Positions 7,796 to 16,000 of a DNA stretch of 64,000 bases are shown here, piece after piece; the stretch's first letter is position 1, and each line of letters opens with the position of its first letter. Below the pieces are notes generated by a model that worked only from the letters and a program-made list of their open reading frames with translations, was not told the origin of the DNA and did not search any database. The stretch is taken from the NCBI RefSeq assembly GCF_900113765.1, contig NZ_FOQO01000006.1, forward strand, positions 248,001-312,000, read 5' to 3'. The stretch comes from Parapedobacter indicus (lineage in GTDB: Bacteria > Bacteroidota > Bacteroidia > Sphingobacteriales > Sphingobacteriaceae). A program made the translations under genes and the position numbers.

Positions 7796-8800
7796 ATGGA
7801 ATTTTTTAATAATCATACCAAACTCTTTGGAACCGCTTTCCTCCTTTTTGCGGCACTGACGCTGTTTGTGGCCATCATCCCGGCCATCAGTAACCAGCAA
7901 AATAATGCACCGTTACCCAATGCTGTACCGCTCAGCGACGACGCCCGGAAAGGCAAGGAGTTATTTATCGCTAATGGCTGCGTGGCCTGTCATACACAGC
8001 AGGTGCGCAACATCGACATGGACAGCCGCTGGGGTAAGCGACCGGGTATCGCGGCTGATTATGCAGCCATGAAACGGATGGATATCTGGCGCAATACGGC
8101 CACCCTGGCGGGCACGGAGCGCACGGGGCCTGACCTGACCGATATCGGCAACCGACAACCCAGCCTCGATTGGAATCTGGTACACCTCTACAACCCGCGG
8201 ACGGTCGTCAAAGAATCCGTGATGCCGGCCTATCCCTGGCTCTTCGAGCGGAAAGCCATGCCTTCCGATAGCGATGTAGTGGTCAATGTACCCGAGGCCT
8301 TTCTCGGCGGCAAGTCGGGGAAAGTGGTGGCCAAGCCCGAAGCCCTGCAATTGGTGGCCTACCTGCAATCGCTCAAGCAGGCAGAACTGCCGGGCGAGAG
8401 CCGAGCACCCGAATTTCTATATAAACGGGTTGTCAAGTCAACAGAGGAATCCGGTGGATCCGAAAGTGGAGTGAATGGGGCACTGCTGTATACCGACAAC
8501 TGCCAGGCATGCCATCAAGCCGACGGGAAGGGGCTGCCGGGTGCATTTCCACCGTTGGCCAACAGTCCGATCGTAACGGGCGACGACCTTTCGGTGTATG
8601 TAGACATCATTATGAATGGTTACGATGCCCGCCCCGAATACGGTGCCATGCCCGGTGTAGGCACGATGATGGGTTTCACAGCAGATGATGTGGCAGCTAT
8701 TATCAACCACGAGCGCTCCAGCTGGGGCAACAAAGGCAAAGAGGTAACAGCAGAAGAAGTACAGGAAATCATAACCCTATTGGAGGCAGACAACAAATGA
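7796..8800 (+). CDS. CcoO-cytochrome c fusion (dihaem subunit)
   Basis: Membrane-anchored cytochrome of 334 residues that would pass electrons to the CcoN-like subunit. One N-terminal helix (10-31) is followed by a CcoO-like domain: haem motif CVACH at 62-66, the CcoO signature ERTGPDLTDIGNR, and a likely Met ligand M143 in SVMPAYPW. A second cytochrome c domain carries CQACH at 236-240 with candidate ligands M285, M291 or M292. Classical CcoO has one haem; the second domain resembles a CcoP haem domain moved onto CcoO. The gene begins 10 bases after the CcoN-like gene and ends in an ATGA overlap with the next one. Confidence 0.85.
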   Translation: MEFFNNHTKLFGTAFLLFAALTLFVAIIPAISNQQNNAPLPNAVPLSDDARKGKELFIANGCVACHTQQVRNIDMDSRWGKRPGIAADYAAMKRMDIWRNTATLAGTERTGPDLTDIGNRQPSLDWNLVHLYNPRTVVKESVMPAYPWLFERKAMPSDSDVVVNVPEAFLGGKSGKVVAKPEALQLVAYLQSLKQAELPGESRAPEFLYKRVVKSTEESGGSESGVNGALLYTDNCQACHQADGKGLPGAFPPLANSPIVTGDDLSVYVDIIMNGYDARPEYGAMPGVGTMMGFTADDVAAIINHERSSWGNKGKEVTAEEVQEIITLLEADNK

Positions 8801-9072
8801 AAGTAGTTTTTTCCCTATTCACGTTGATATTGGCTACCCTTAGTGGACTGGCATGCCCGGTGTGCGAAAGGCAACAACCCAAGATGTTGCAAGGAATATC
8901 CCATGGTGCAGGACCGGCAAGCGATTGGGACTATGTCATCATCTGGGCGATGGTGATCGTTGTAGCCTTCACCTTGTATTTTTCCATCAAAATGCTGGTC
9001 AAGCCGGGCGAAAAAACCGGCGGCCACATCAAGCGGATCATATTAAATTTGGAAGATGGCACCGAAAAGTAA
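8797..9072 (+). CDS. small CPVC membrane protein of the oxidase operon
   Basis: Protein of 91 residues with a signal peptide (about 1-18), then at once CPVC (C20 and C23), a short polar stretch, one membrane helix (46-63) and a basic cytosolic tail. I do not recognise a named family. The CxxC lies on the outer side of the membrane, where it could handle thiols, copper or apocytochrome; it lacks the CH of a haem motif. Its start overlaps the CcoO-like gene (ATGA) and its end overlaps the next gene by 17 bases, so it is firmly part of the operon. An assembly factor is the best guess. Confidence 0.65.
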   Translation: MKVVFSLFTLILATLSGLACPVCERQQPKMLQGISHGAGPASDWDYVIIWAMVIVVAFTLYFSIKMLVKPGEKTGGHIKRIILNLEDGTEK

Positions 9073-9463
9073 AATCATCATCTATATTGACAACGAACCG
9101 AATCCCATTGCGGCATTCGAAGCTCCCGTTAACTTTGAACTGGATACGCGGAAGTTGGTCGACGGCGAGCACCAGCTCACAGTTGTGAGCAAAGACCCAT
9201 CCGGCAAAGAGGGAATCCGTAAAATTCCTTTCGAAGTACGAAACGGGCCAGCCATCAGCATCGAGGGCATCCGCGAAAATGCCGTAGTGGACGGCGTACT
9301 GCCCCTGATGATCAACGCCTATGGAAAGGGCGACCAAAAGGACTTTCTCATCTCGGGCAGCGAAACCCCGCAAAGTATTCCAGCCTGGGTATGGATTTTG
9401 ATTATTGGTTTTGTAGGTTGGGGGTTGTTTTACCTGATCCGGTATTTTGCGCTGCCCCTATAG
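9056..9463 (+). CDS. Ig-like domain plus C-terminal membrane anchor, oxidase operon
   Basis: Protein of 135 residues with no signal peptide. Residues 1-100 look like an all-beta, immunoglobulin-like domain (KLVDGEHQLTVVSKDPSG). The C-terminus is one helix (IPAWVWILIIGFVGWGLFYL, about 109-128). That segment, with Pro-Ala-Trp at the start and a Tyr-Leu-Ile-Arg-Tyr end, resembles the membrane anchor of CcoP (FixP_N) to my eye. If so, it could be the detached anchor of CcoP whose haem domain is fused to CcoO. The start overlaps the preceding gene by 17 bases. The function is inferred from position. Confidence 0.6.
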   Translation: MAPKSKIIIYIDNEPNPIAAFEAPVNFELDTRKLVDGEHQLTVVSKDPSGKEGIRKIPFEVRNGPAISIEGIRENAVVDGVLPLMINAYGKGDQKDFLISGSETPQSIPAWVWILIIGFVGWGLFYLIRYFALPL

Positions 9464-9469
9464 GAGGCA

Positions 9470-9865
9470 ATGGATATGAAGAGAGCGATCGAAACGATGG
9501 AAGACATCCGCTTGTTGGTGGATACATTTTACGGTAAAGTCAGGGAAAACCCGCTGATCGGGCCCATCTTCGACAGCGTGATTGGCGACCGGTGGCCAGT
9601 GCACCTCGAGAAGATGTACCGATTCTGGCAAACCGTCCTGTTCGGCGAGCACACTTATTACGGGGCTCCCTTTCCGCCACATGCGCAACTGCCGGTTGAC
9701 CGCCAGCATTTTGACACTTGGTTGGGGCTATGGCATACCACCCTTGACCAACTTTTTACCGGTGAGAAGGCCGCCGAGGCAAAATGGCGCGGCGATAAAA
9801 TGGCAGCCATGTTCCTTTCCAAAATCAACTATTATCGCAGTCGTCCCTCAACCCCACTGTCATGA
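9470..9865 (+). CDS. group III truncated haemoglobin
   Basis: Cytosolic globin of 131 residues with a 2-on-2 fold. Group III marks are present when compared with Campylobacter Ctb: distal Tyr B10 at Y21 in FYGKV, proximal His at H71 in PPHAQLP, and the G8 Trp at W84 in FDTWLGL. Such globins bind O2 and NO and help detoxify NO or deliver ligand to oxidases. It starts six bases after the membrane-anchor gene. Its stop overlaps the hemerythrin start (ATGA). Its place in this operon is the main reason to think the operon answers NO. Confidence 0.9.
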   Translation: MDMKRAIETMEDIRLLVDTFYGKVRENPLIGPIFDSVIGDRWPVHLEKMYRFWQTVLFGEHTYYGAPFPPHAQLPVDRQHFDTWLGLWHTTLDQLFTGEKAAEAKWRGDKMAAMFLSKINYYRSRPSTPLS

Positions 9866-10338
9866 GTACATCCACAAATCCTCCCAAGCCCCTAAAGCGG
9901 AGCGCCCACCTGAAATCGATCAGTCACGATCATCACCAAGGATTACTGTTATGCTGGAAAATCCGTGAGGGCTTCAAACGGAACGTAGCGACCGAACGCA
10001 TCAAGCGCTATGCCGATTGGTTCTGGCGGACACAGCTTGTTGATCATTTCGAGGTGGAGGAAACCTATATTTTTCCCGTCCTGGGTAACGATCACGAGCT
10101 GGTGAAGCGAGCGCTTTCCGAACACCGGCGACTCAAGCGTTTATTTGAACAGGAAACCGAGGCTTGGCGGTCGTTGAATCTCATCGAAGAAGAACTGGAT
10201 AGCCACATACGCTTTGAGGAGCGGATATTGTTCAATGAGGTACAGCGAGTGGCTACCGAACCGCAACTCGCGGCCATCGCAAAACATCATCAACATGCAC
10301 CTCCATGTGAAAACTGGGACGATCCGTTTTGGGAGTGA
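9862..10338 (+). CDS. hemerythrin-like HHE domain protein
   Basis: Cytosolic four-helix protein of 158 residues with the di-iron ligand pattern of the hemerythrin HHE domain: SHDHH at 21-25, H62 with E66 in HFEVEE, H88 in SEHRR, and H115 with E119 in HIRFEER. Relatives bind O2 or NO, or repair iron-sulfur centres damaged by NO, as the YtfE/RIC family does. It is the last gene of the oxidase operon, joined by ATGA to the globin. It ends directly against the convergent toxin gene, with no bases between them. Confidence 0.85.
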   Translation: MSTSTNPPKPLKRSAHLKSISHDHHQGLLLCWKIREGFKRNVATERIKRYADWFWRTQLVDHFEVEETYIFPVLGNDHELVKRALSEHRRLKRLFEQETEAWRSLNLIEEELDSHIRFEERILFNEVQRVATEPQLAAIAKHHQHAPPCENWDDPFWE

Positions 10339-10626
10339 CTAAAATTTAAGTTTCCTTGGATTTTGGTAGTTGTTCCAAAAACGCAGCAGCAAAATATTCT
10401 CACCGTCAATCTTATAGAATAAGCTAATCTGCTTTCTGATTACCACTTTTCTAACACTCTTGTAATTACTTAGCGGATACATTTCCGGAAAAATGGCAAT
10501 TAATTCCAAAATGTCTTCAACCTGTTCAATGAATTCTTGTGCAATGCGGGTCGTCCACCGTTCCAATAAAAAATCAATATTGTGGTGATAATCATTCATA
10601 GCATCCTCTGTCCAAATAAGCCTCAT
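10339..10626 (-). CDS. RelE/ParE-family toxin
   Basis: Protein of 95 residues of the RelE/ParE fold: N-terminal RLIWTEDAMNDYHHNIDFL, central helix, then the strand pattern VVIRKQISLFYKIDGENILLLRFW typical of ParE. ParE members act on DNA gyrase and RelE members on ribosome-bound mRNA; the conserved central and C-terminal layout fits ParE better, but this is not proven. It follows the antitoxin gene by nine bases on the minus strand, the usual antitoxin-first order. Confidence 0.82.
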   Translation of the reverse strand: MRLIWTEDAMNDYHHNIDFLLERWTTRIAQEFIEQVEDILELIAIFPEMYPLSNYKSVRKVVIRKQISLFYKIDGENILLLRFWNNYQNPRKLKF

Positions 10627-10635
10627 TGGACGGAA

Positions 10636-10875
10636 CTATCTGTTGTAAAGATTCGGATATTTGTTCTTTGTTTTACTCATCACTTCTTCGTGCGTAAGGA
10701 CGCGCCCATCTTCAACAGATTCCAAAGCAATGTCAATAGCTTCCTTTTCCTCTGCACTTAGTTGAATGTTTTGAGTGGTAGAATTTTTTAGGGAAACCAA
10801 TTGGCTAATTAGCCTTCTATCGTCAAGAGTACTCAACCAATGGATAATATCTAATTTTTCAGCTTGAATATCCAT
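10636..10875 (-). CDS. antitoxin partner of the ParE-type toxin
   Basis: Small acidic protein of 79 residues. The first 45 residues look like an alpha-helical DNA-binding or dimerisation part. The C-terminal half (LTHEEVMSKTKNKYPN) resembles the toxin-wrapping tail seen in many Bacteroidota ParD/RelB-like antitoxins. It lies nine bases upstream of the toxin. A 14-base palindrome over its likely promoter (10881-10894) fits autorepression. Confidence 0.75.
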   Translation of the reverse strand: MDIQAEKLDIIHWLSTLDDRRLISQLVSLKNSTTQNIQLSAEEKEAIDIALESVEDGRVLTHEEVMSKTKNKYPNLYNR

Positions 10876-10880
10876 GTCAG

Positions 10881-10894
10881 CAAATTTAAATTTG
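10881..10894 (-). promoter_or_regulatory. toxin-antitoxin promoter with overlapping palindrome
   Basis: CAAATTTAAATTTG is a perfect 14-base palindrome six bases upstream of the antitoxin start. Read on the minus strand it contains TAAATTTG, an exact TAnnTTTG -7 element, so the transcript would have almost no leader. I find no good -33 TTG at the usual distance. A palindrome over the -7 box is a natural site for antitoxin autorepression. Confidence 0.45.
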
Positions 10895-10973
10895 TCAATA
10901 ACCTTACTGTATGACTAAGATCATTACTTATCCTAAAAACCAAAGGTAATCATAATTATATTTTGTGCCAACC

Positions 10974-13900
10974 TTACGCTGCCATGTCGCCCAATATACG
11001 GATGGCCTGCCCAATGTCAGACACCTGCTCGAAAGCAATGCGCAGTGAACCCTTCACTTCCTTGAGGTTGCAAATCGTTGGATTCTGCTGCACGAACTGG
11101 AGCACTTTACCGAAGCGGTCGCTTTCGAAATAACCGGGGTTCGTAGCAAAGTACCCACGCAATATATTTTTCTTAAACGAGATTTTCTCGAAACCGATTT
11201 CTTTACCAAACCATTGCAGCCGTAACGTATTGAGTAGTTCCTCCACGGGGTGCGGTACTGGTCCGAAGCGGTCACGCAAAGACTGCTTGAATGCTTCAAG
11301 CTGCTGTTCACTTTCCAATTTGGCGATCTCGTTGTAAAGGTTGTAACGTTCCGCCACGTTCGTGACGTACTCATCCGGAATAAGCACTTCCAGATCGGTA
11401 TCAATCTGCGTGAAAGGAACGAAATCACGCGGCTTTACATCTTTGAAAAGATCTGAAAACTCGTCGTCTTTCAACTCCTGGATAGCCTCATCCAATATCT
11501 TGTGATACATCTCAAAACCGATCTCCGCAATAAAACCACTCTGTTCAGCCCCCAGCAGGTTACCACTTCCACGGATGTCCAAGTCGCGCATGGCGACATT
11601 AAATCCGCTACCCAATTCCGAAAACTCCTCAATGGCGCTCAGTCGTTTGTAAGCCTCCGAAGTAAGCGTCGAAAGCGGCGGACTAAGCAAATAGCAAAAA
11701 GCCTTTTTGTTGGTACGTCCCACACGTCCACGCATCTGATGCAAATCGCTAAGGCCGAACATATGGGCATGGTTGATGATGATGGTATTGGCATTGGGGA
11801 TGTCCAACCCCGCTTCAATGATGGTAGTGGCTACCAGCACATCGTGCTCATGATTGATGAATTTGAGCATGACGTCTTCGAGCGCATCGCCTTCCAACTG
11901 CCCATGTGCCACACCTACCCGGGCATGTGGCACCAGCTTCTTGATGAGCAAACCCAGTTGAGGCAGGTCGGCCACCCGGTTGTGGATAAAAAATACCTGA
12001 CCACCACGGTCTATTTCGTAGCTTACTGCCTCTTGGATCAATGTTTCATTGAAGACATGCAGTTCCGTCTGTACAGGCTGGCGATTCGGCGGCGGCGTAT
12101 TGATGATACTCAGGTCACGTGCACCCATCAGCGAGAAATGCAGTGTCCGCGGTATGGGTGTAGCCGTCAGTGTAAGCGCATCCACGTTGGCCCGGAGCTG
12201 CTTAAGTTTCTCCTTCACGCCCACGCCGAATTTCTGCTCCTCATCCACGACCATCAATCCGAGGTCCTTGAATTTGACATCTTTGCTCACCAAGCGGTGC
12301 GTGCCGATGATGATATCCAGTTTCCCCTCCGCCAACCGCGCCAGGGTATCTTTGATTTGTTTGGTGGTTTTGAACCGGTTGATGTAGTCGATCGTGCACG
12401 GAAAGCCCTTAAGCCGCTCAGAAAACGTGCGGTAATGCTGCATGGCCAGAATGGTTGTCGGCACCAATACAGCCACCTGCTTGCTGTCTGCCACCGCTTT
12501 GAATGCCGCCCGGATGGCAACCTCGGTCTTGCCGAAGCCCACGTCACCGCACACCAGCCGGTCCATCGGATGCGGCGATTCCATGTCGCGCTTTACATCC
12601 AGTGTAGCCTTCTCCTGATCGGGCGTATCTTCGTAAATAAAGGAAGCTTCCAGTTCGGTTTGCAGGTAGGTATCGGGCGGATAGGCATTCCCGGTTTGCG
12701 CTTTACGCTGGGCATAAAGTTTGATCAGATCCCGCGCAATGTCCTTAACTTTTTTTTTAGTGGTTTTCTTCAGCTTGTCCCACGTATCGGTGCCCAGTTT
12801 ATTCATCCGCGGAACCGAGCCTTCTTTGCCGGTGTATTTGGAGATGCGGTTAAGCGAGTTGATATTTACATACAACAGGTCATTGTCTGCATACACCAAC
12901 CGGATCATTTCCTGCATTTTGCCATTAACCTCCACCTTCTCCAGTCCGGCATATTTACCAATGCCATGGTCGATGTGGGTAATGTAGTCGCCGGGCTTTA
13001 GGTCCCGCAGTTCTTTAAGCGTAATGGCCTGCGAACGTTCGTAACCCTTTTTGCGTTTGTATTTATAATACCGGTCAAAAACCTGGTGATCCGTATAACA
13101 GGCAATACCCAATTCGACATCCACAAACCCTTCACGCAGGGCCGTATGAATGGGCGTGAACGTCACGGATTTATCCAGATCGTCCAAAATGGTGATGAGC
13201 CGTTCAATCTGCTTGGGCGAGTCGCTGAAGATACAGTTTTGGATACGCGCTTTCTCGTTTTCTTTAAAGTTATGGATCAACAAGCTGAAGTCCTTATTGA
13301 ACGAAGGTTGTGGGCGCTGGTCGAATGAAATAGTCTCAGTAGCCTGGTAGAAATACTGCTTGCCGAACTCTACTACAGCAAAATCGTGCAGCATGGCGGC
13401 AAGGTTCTTTTCATCCACAAAATTAAACCGCGGATCGATCCATTCAGGATTCTGACGTTTATCGGCATCGGGAAGCGCTTTCCAAAGCTCGCCAGCCTTC
13501 TTATAGCCCTTGGCCACCACATCCAGTGTAAACTGCACATCCTCAAACCAGATAGCCGAATCTGCCGAGATGTATTCCAACAGCGAGATATTGCCTTCCG
13601 TCAGAAACTTAGCCTGCACATTGGGTACAATCGTTACCGTATGTATCTTACTTACCGATAGCTGGCTTTCAATATCAAACGTGCGGATACTTTCGATGTC
13701 GTTGCCAAAAAATTCAATGCGGTAAGGCAGGTCGTTTGAAAACGAAAAAATATCCACAATACCGCCGCGGATCGCATATTGGCCGGGTTCGTAAACGAAA
13801 TCCACGCGCTCAAACTCATATTCTTGTAAGAACTCGTTGATGAAATCGATGTCAAGGTTACTGCTTTGGGTGATTTCCAGTGTATTTTTCTGCAAATCGT

Positions 13901-14306
13901 TCCGATTGATCACTTTTTCTGCCAATGCCTCGGGATAAGTGACCACCATTTTGGGCAGCTCGGAGGTATGATTTAGCGTACTGAGTGTCTCGGCACGTTG
14001 CAAAACATGTGCACTATCCGTTTGCGTGAAATCGAATGCTTTGCGGTAGGATGCCGGAAAAAATAGTACCTGCCTGTCCAACAAGCCTTCCAGGTCGCTC
14101 AGAAAATAGGAAGCATCTTCATGGGTAGGTAATACAAATACCATTGGCCGCTCCTGCAATTGATAGCATGCTACAGCCACCATCGCATCCGCCGACCCGA
14201 TTAATCCACGAAGCTGGATTTTTGGATTTTTGCTTTGCAATGCCTTCGCGAAAGCGGTTACTTTTCCGCCTTCACGGTATTTCAATAAAATATCGTCTAT
14301 GCCCAC
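10974..14306 (-). CDS. mfd: transcription-repair coupling factor Mfd
   Basis: DNA translocase of 1110 residues that removes RNA polymerase stalled at DNA damage and recruits UvrA. In order it has a UvrB-like N-terminal part (1-340), an RNA-polymerase-interacting CarD-like domain (about 437-495, GDYITHIDHGIGKYAG), a RecG-like helicase with Walker A GDVGFGKTEV at 587-596 and DEEQ at 688-691, and the C-terminal TRCF domain (about 960-1060). Length is normal. A TACCTTTG element at 14323-14330 gives it a promoter with a very short leader. The long open frames opposite it are shadows. Confidence 0.97.
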   Translation of the reverse strand: MGIDDILLKYREGGKVTAFAKALQSKNPKIQLRGLIGSADAMVAVACYQLQERPMVFVLPTHEDASYFLSDLEGLLDRQVLFFPASYRKAFDFTQTDSAHVLQRAETLSTLNHTSELPKMVVTYPEALAEKVINRNDLQKNTLEITQSSNLDIDFINEFLQEYEFERVDFVYEPGQYAIRGGIVDIFSFSNDLPYRIEFFGNDIESIRTFDIESQLSVSKIHTVTIVPNVQAKFLTEGNISLLEYISADSAIWFEDVQFTLDVVAKGYKKAGELWKALPDADKRQNPEWIDPRFNFVDEKNLAAMLHDFAVVEFGKQYFYQATETISFDQRPQPSFNKDFSLLIHNFKENEKARIQNCIFSDSPKQIERLITILDDLDKSVTFTPIHTALREGFVDVELGIACYTDHQVFDRYYKYKRKKGYERSQAITLKELRDLKPGDYITHIDHGIGKYAGLEKVEVNGKMQEMIRLVYADNDLLYVNINSLNRISKYTGKEGSVPRMNKLGTDTWDKLKKTTKKKVKDIARDLIKLYAQRKAQTGNAYPPDTYLQTELEASFIYEDTPDQEKATLDVKRDMESPHPMDRLVCGDVGFGKTEVAIRAAFKAVADSKQVAVLVPTTILAMQHYRTFSERLKGFPCTIDYINRFKTTKQIKDTLARLAEGKLDIIIGTHRLVSKDVKFKDLGLMVVDEEQKFGVGVKEKLKQLRANVDALTLTATPIPRTLHFSLMGARDLSIINTPPPNRQPVQTELHVFNETLIQEAVSYEIDRGGQVFFIHNRVADLPQLGLLIKKLVPHARVGVAHGQLEGDALEDVMLKFINHEHDVLVATTIIEAGLDIPNANTIIINHAHMFGLSDLHQMRGRVGRTNKKAFCYLLSPPLSTLTSEAYKRLSAIEEFSELGSGFNVAMRDLDIRGSGNLLGAEQSGFIAEIGFEMYHKILDEAIQELKDDEFSDLFKDVKPRDFVPFTQIDTDLEVLIPDEYVTNVAERYNLYNEIAKLESEQQLEAFKQSLRDRFGPVPHPVEELLNTLRLQWFGKEIGFEKISFKKNILRGYFATNPGYFESDRFGKVLQFVQQNPTICNLKEVKGSLRIAFEQVSDIGQAIRILGDMAA

Positions 14307-14322
14307 AGTCTAAAAACGGGGA

Positions 14323-14330
14323 CAAAGGTA
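14323..14330 (-). promoter_or_regulatory. likely mfd promoter -7 element
   Basis: The minus strand reads TACCTTTG, an exact TAnnTTTG, 16 bases upstream of the mfd start. No clear -33 TTG is seen at the standard spacing. Confidence 0.4.
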
Positions 14331-14351
14331 CGGAAAAATTGCCGATATCAG

Positions 14352-14990
14352 CTAAAAACGATAGCCAATTGAAAGAGAAAACGCACCGTTGCGCTGATCG
14401 TAGGAGGCACTGGCTGGGGCGATGTCCCGTATGCCAGCCAAGTAATTGAGCGAGATCACATACCCCCGTTTGCTTTGATACCCGATGCCCGTGGCAAACC
14501 CATAGTCTGTTGACTGCTGCGTACCTCCGGTACCGAAGGTAAAATCCTCGCTAGCCGATCCGTCGTAAGAACCACTTAGGTAATTTTTTCCGTACAGGCC
14601 ATATCCGAAGTACCCGCCTACTTTTATAAACACATGGCTCGAATCGTTGAATGGCATCTTACCGATTACCGACAGCGGGGCCTGTAGCCAGTAGGTATGC
14701 TGGGTAACCTCCCGGGAGCCAAACTCGGATTTTTCGAGCTTGGCTCCGAGTCCGACGATGGAAATACCCGTTTCGAATCCTACATATTTAGTGGGGAAAA
14801 AGGTAATTAAGCCCGCCAATTGCCCATTGACCGTCGGCGAGGCTTCCCGGCTAACACCACTGCTGATGTCGTTCAGGAAATATCTCGGGAACGTAACGCC
14901 AGCATGTACGCTGTAATCCACTGCCCACTGAGCTTTTGACGACCAAACTGTGCAAATAAGCACCATACCTATAAGCCAATATCTTTTCAT
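14352..14990 (-). CDS. outer-membrane beta-barrel protein, porin-like
   Basis: Exported protein of 212 residues with signal peptide MKRYWLIGMVLICTVWSSKA. The body alternates hydrophobic and polar residues with many aromatic and glycine positions, and it ends in SLSIGYRF, the terminal aromatic typical of outer-membrane barrels; about eight strands are likely. The frame continues 24 codons upstream into the kelch gene, but the signal peptide fixes the start at 14990, 19 bases after that gene. It is the third gene of the DUF4270-kelch-barrel operon and may anchor or accompany the two surface lipoproteins. Confidence 0.78.
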   Translation of the reverse strand: MKRYWLIGMVLICTVWSSKAQWAVDYSVHAGVTFPRYFLNDISSGVSREASPTVNGQLAGLITFFPTKYVGFETGISIVGLGAKLEKSEFGSREVTQHTYWLQAPLSVIGKMPFNDSSHVFIKVGGYFGYGLYGKNYLSGSYDGSASEDFTFGTGGTQQSTDYGFATGIGYQSKRGYVISLNYLAGIRDIAPASASYDQRNGAFSLSIGYRF

Positions 14991-15009
14991 TTTTTCACAT
15001 ATTTGATAC

Positions 15010-15996
15010 CTACCAAGCAATGGGAACAAATTGCCACATATCGTCAAAAGGGACCGTGCCACTGCGCCCCGTCACGATATAGGCCGCCCCGTCGTGCACG
15101 AAGGTAACCGCCTGTTGACGATATGAACCCAAAAACAACTGGTGTTCCTCCCAGTAATCTCCAGACGACACATAGCGCCAAGTGGAACCCGTAGCCGATC
15201 CGTTATAACTGGTGAGTCCTCCGCTGATAAACGCCGTGCCATCCAATACAAACGCAGCGGGACTCAATCGCGTAAGGCTATAGGTGTAATCGTCATCACG
15301 GCCTGAAAGCGGTTCTTTTTCCGTCCAACTCGTACCATCGAATGCATAGAAGGAAGATACGTTTTGGTTATTATTCGTACCGCCGCCCAAGTAAGCGAGC
15401 CCATCCAACACAAAGGCAAAAGAAAAGGACCGCTTCGCTGGTGTACTGTTTACCTTGGTCCATTGTCCGGTACTGGGTTGGTAGCTATAGAAATCGTTGT
15501 AGTCCTGCGCATCGATGTCGCGACCTGTACCTACATACCCTAGGTTATTCAAGGTAAACGCTACTGCACCGTACCGCGCCTCTCCCGGGAAATCGGCTAT
15601 CGGGGCCCACGTATCTCCAACCGGATCGTATTCATAGAAGTCGTTGAACATGACTGTCGAATTGGTACCCAGGCCTACATATCCCTTGCCATTGACTACG
15701 AACGCCACGGCGTTGTTTCGTGCTTCGCCCGGAAAATCAGCCATCCGGGTCCAGGTTTGCTGCGACGGATTATAACGCCATGTATCGGTAAATCGGGTCG
15801 AGTTGGTTCCGTATCCAGTGGTTACATAGGTATAATCGCCGATGGTAAAACCGGCAGCACCACTACGTGGTAACCCCTCGAAATCAGCTACCCGTACCCA
15901 TTCATCCGGATCGTCCTCGCCATCGTTTGAACAAGCACCCAGCATCAGGGAAACGACCACAAGCACGAACAGTTTACTTAATCCTAATTCTTTCAT
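15010..15996 (-). CDS. kelch-repeat beta-propeller lipoprotein
   Basis: Lipoprotein of 328 residues: signal peptide ending LGAC (Cys22), then six kelch-type blades of about 48 residues marked by repeats such as FVVNGKGYVGLG and FVLDGLAYLGGG and by W-x-x-x-DFPG. Kelch propellers bind proteins or sugars; nothing here shows enzyme activity. It starts four bases after the DUF4270 gene and is followed by an outer-membrane barrel gene. The position suggests a surface assembly (inference). Confidence 0.82.
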   Translation of the reverse strand: MKELGLSKLFVLVVVSLMLGACSNDGEDDPDEWVRVADFEGLPRSGAAGFTIGDYTYVTTGYGTNSTRFTDTWRYNPSQQTWTRMADFPGEARNNAVAFVVNGKGYVGLGTNSTVMFNDFYEYDPVGDTWAPIADFPGEARYGAVAFTLNNLGYVGTGRDIDAQDYNDFYSYQPSTGQWTKVNSTPAKRSFSFAFVLDGLAYLGGGTNNNQNVSSFYAFDGTSWTEKEPLSGRDDDYTYSLTRLSPAAFVLDGTAFISGGLTSYNGSATGSTWRYVSSGDYWEEHQLFLGSYRQQAVTFVHDGAAYIVTGRSGTVPFDDMWQFVPIAW

Positions 15997-16000
15997 TGTC

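Noticed and set aside
10339..10875. Toxin-antitoxin pair as a sign of a mobile island
   Set aside because: There is no integrase, tRNA or direct repeat at its borders, and the flanking genes are chromosomal housekeeping or operon genes.
11502..13001. 499-codon open frame on the plus strand opposite mfd
   Set aside because: It lies wholly within mfd, whose protein is conserved end to end. The antisense translation is rich in His, Cys and Arg, with no recognisable domain.
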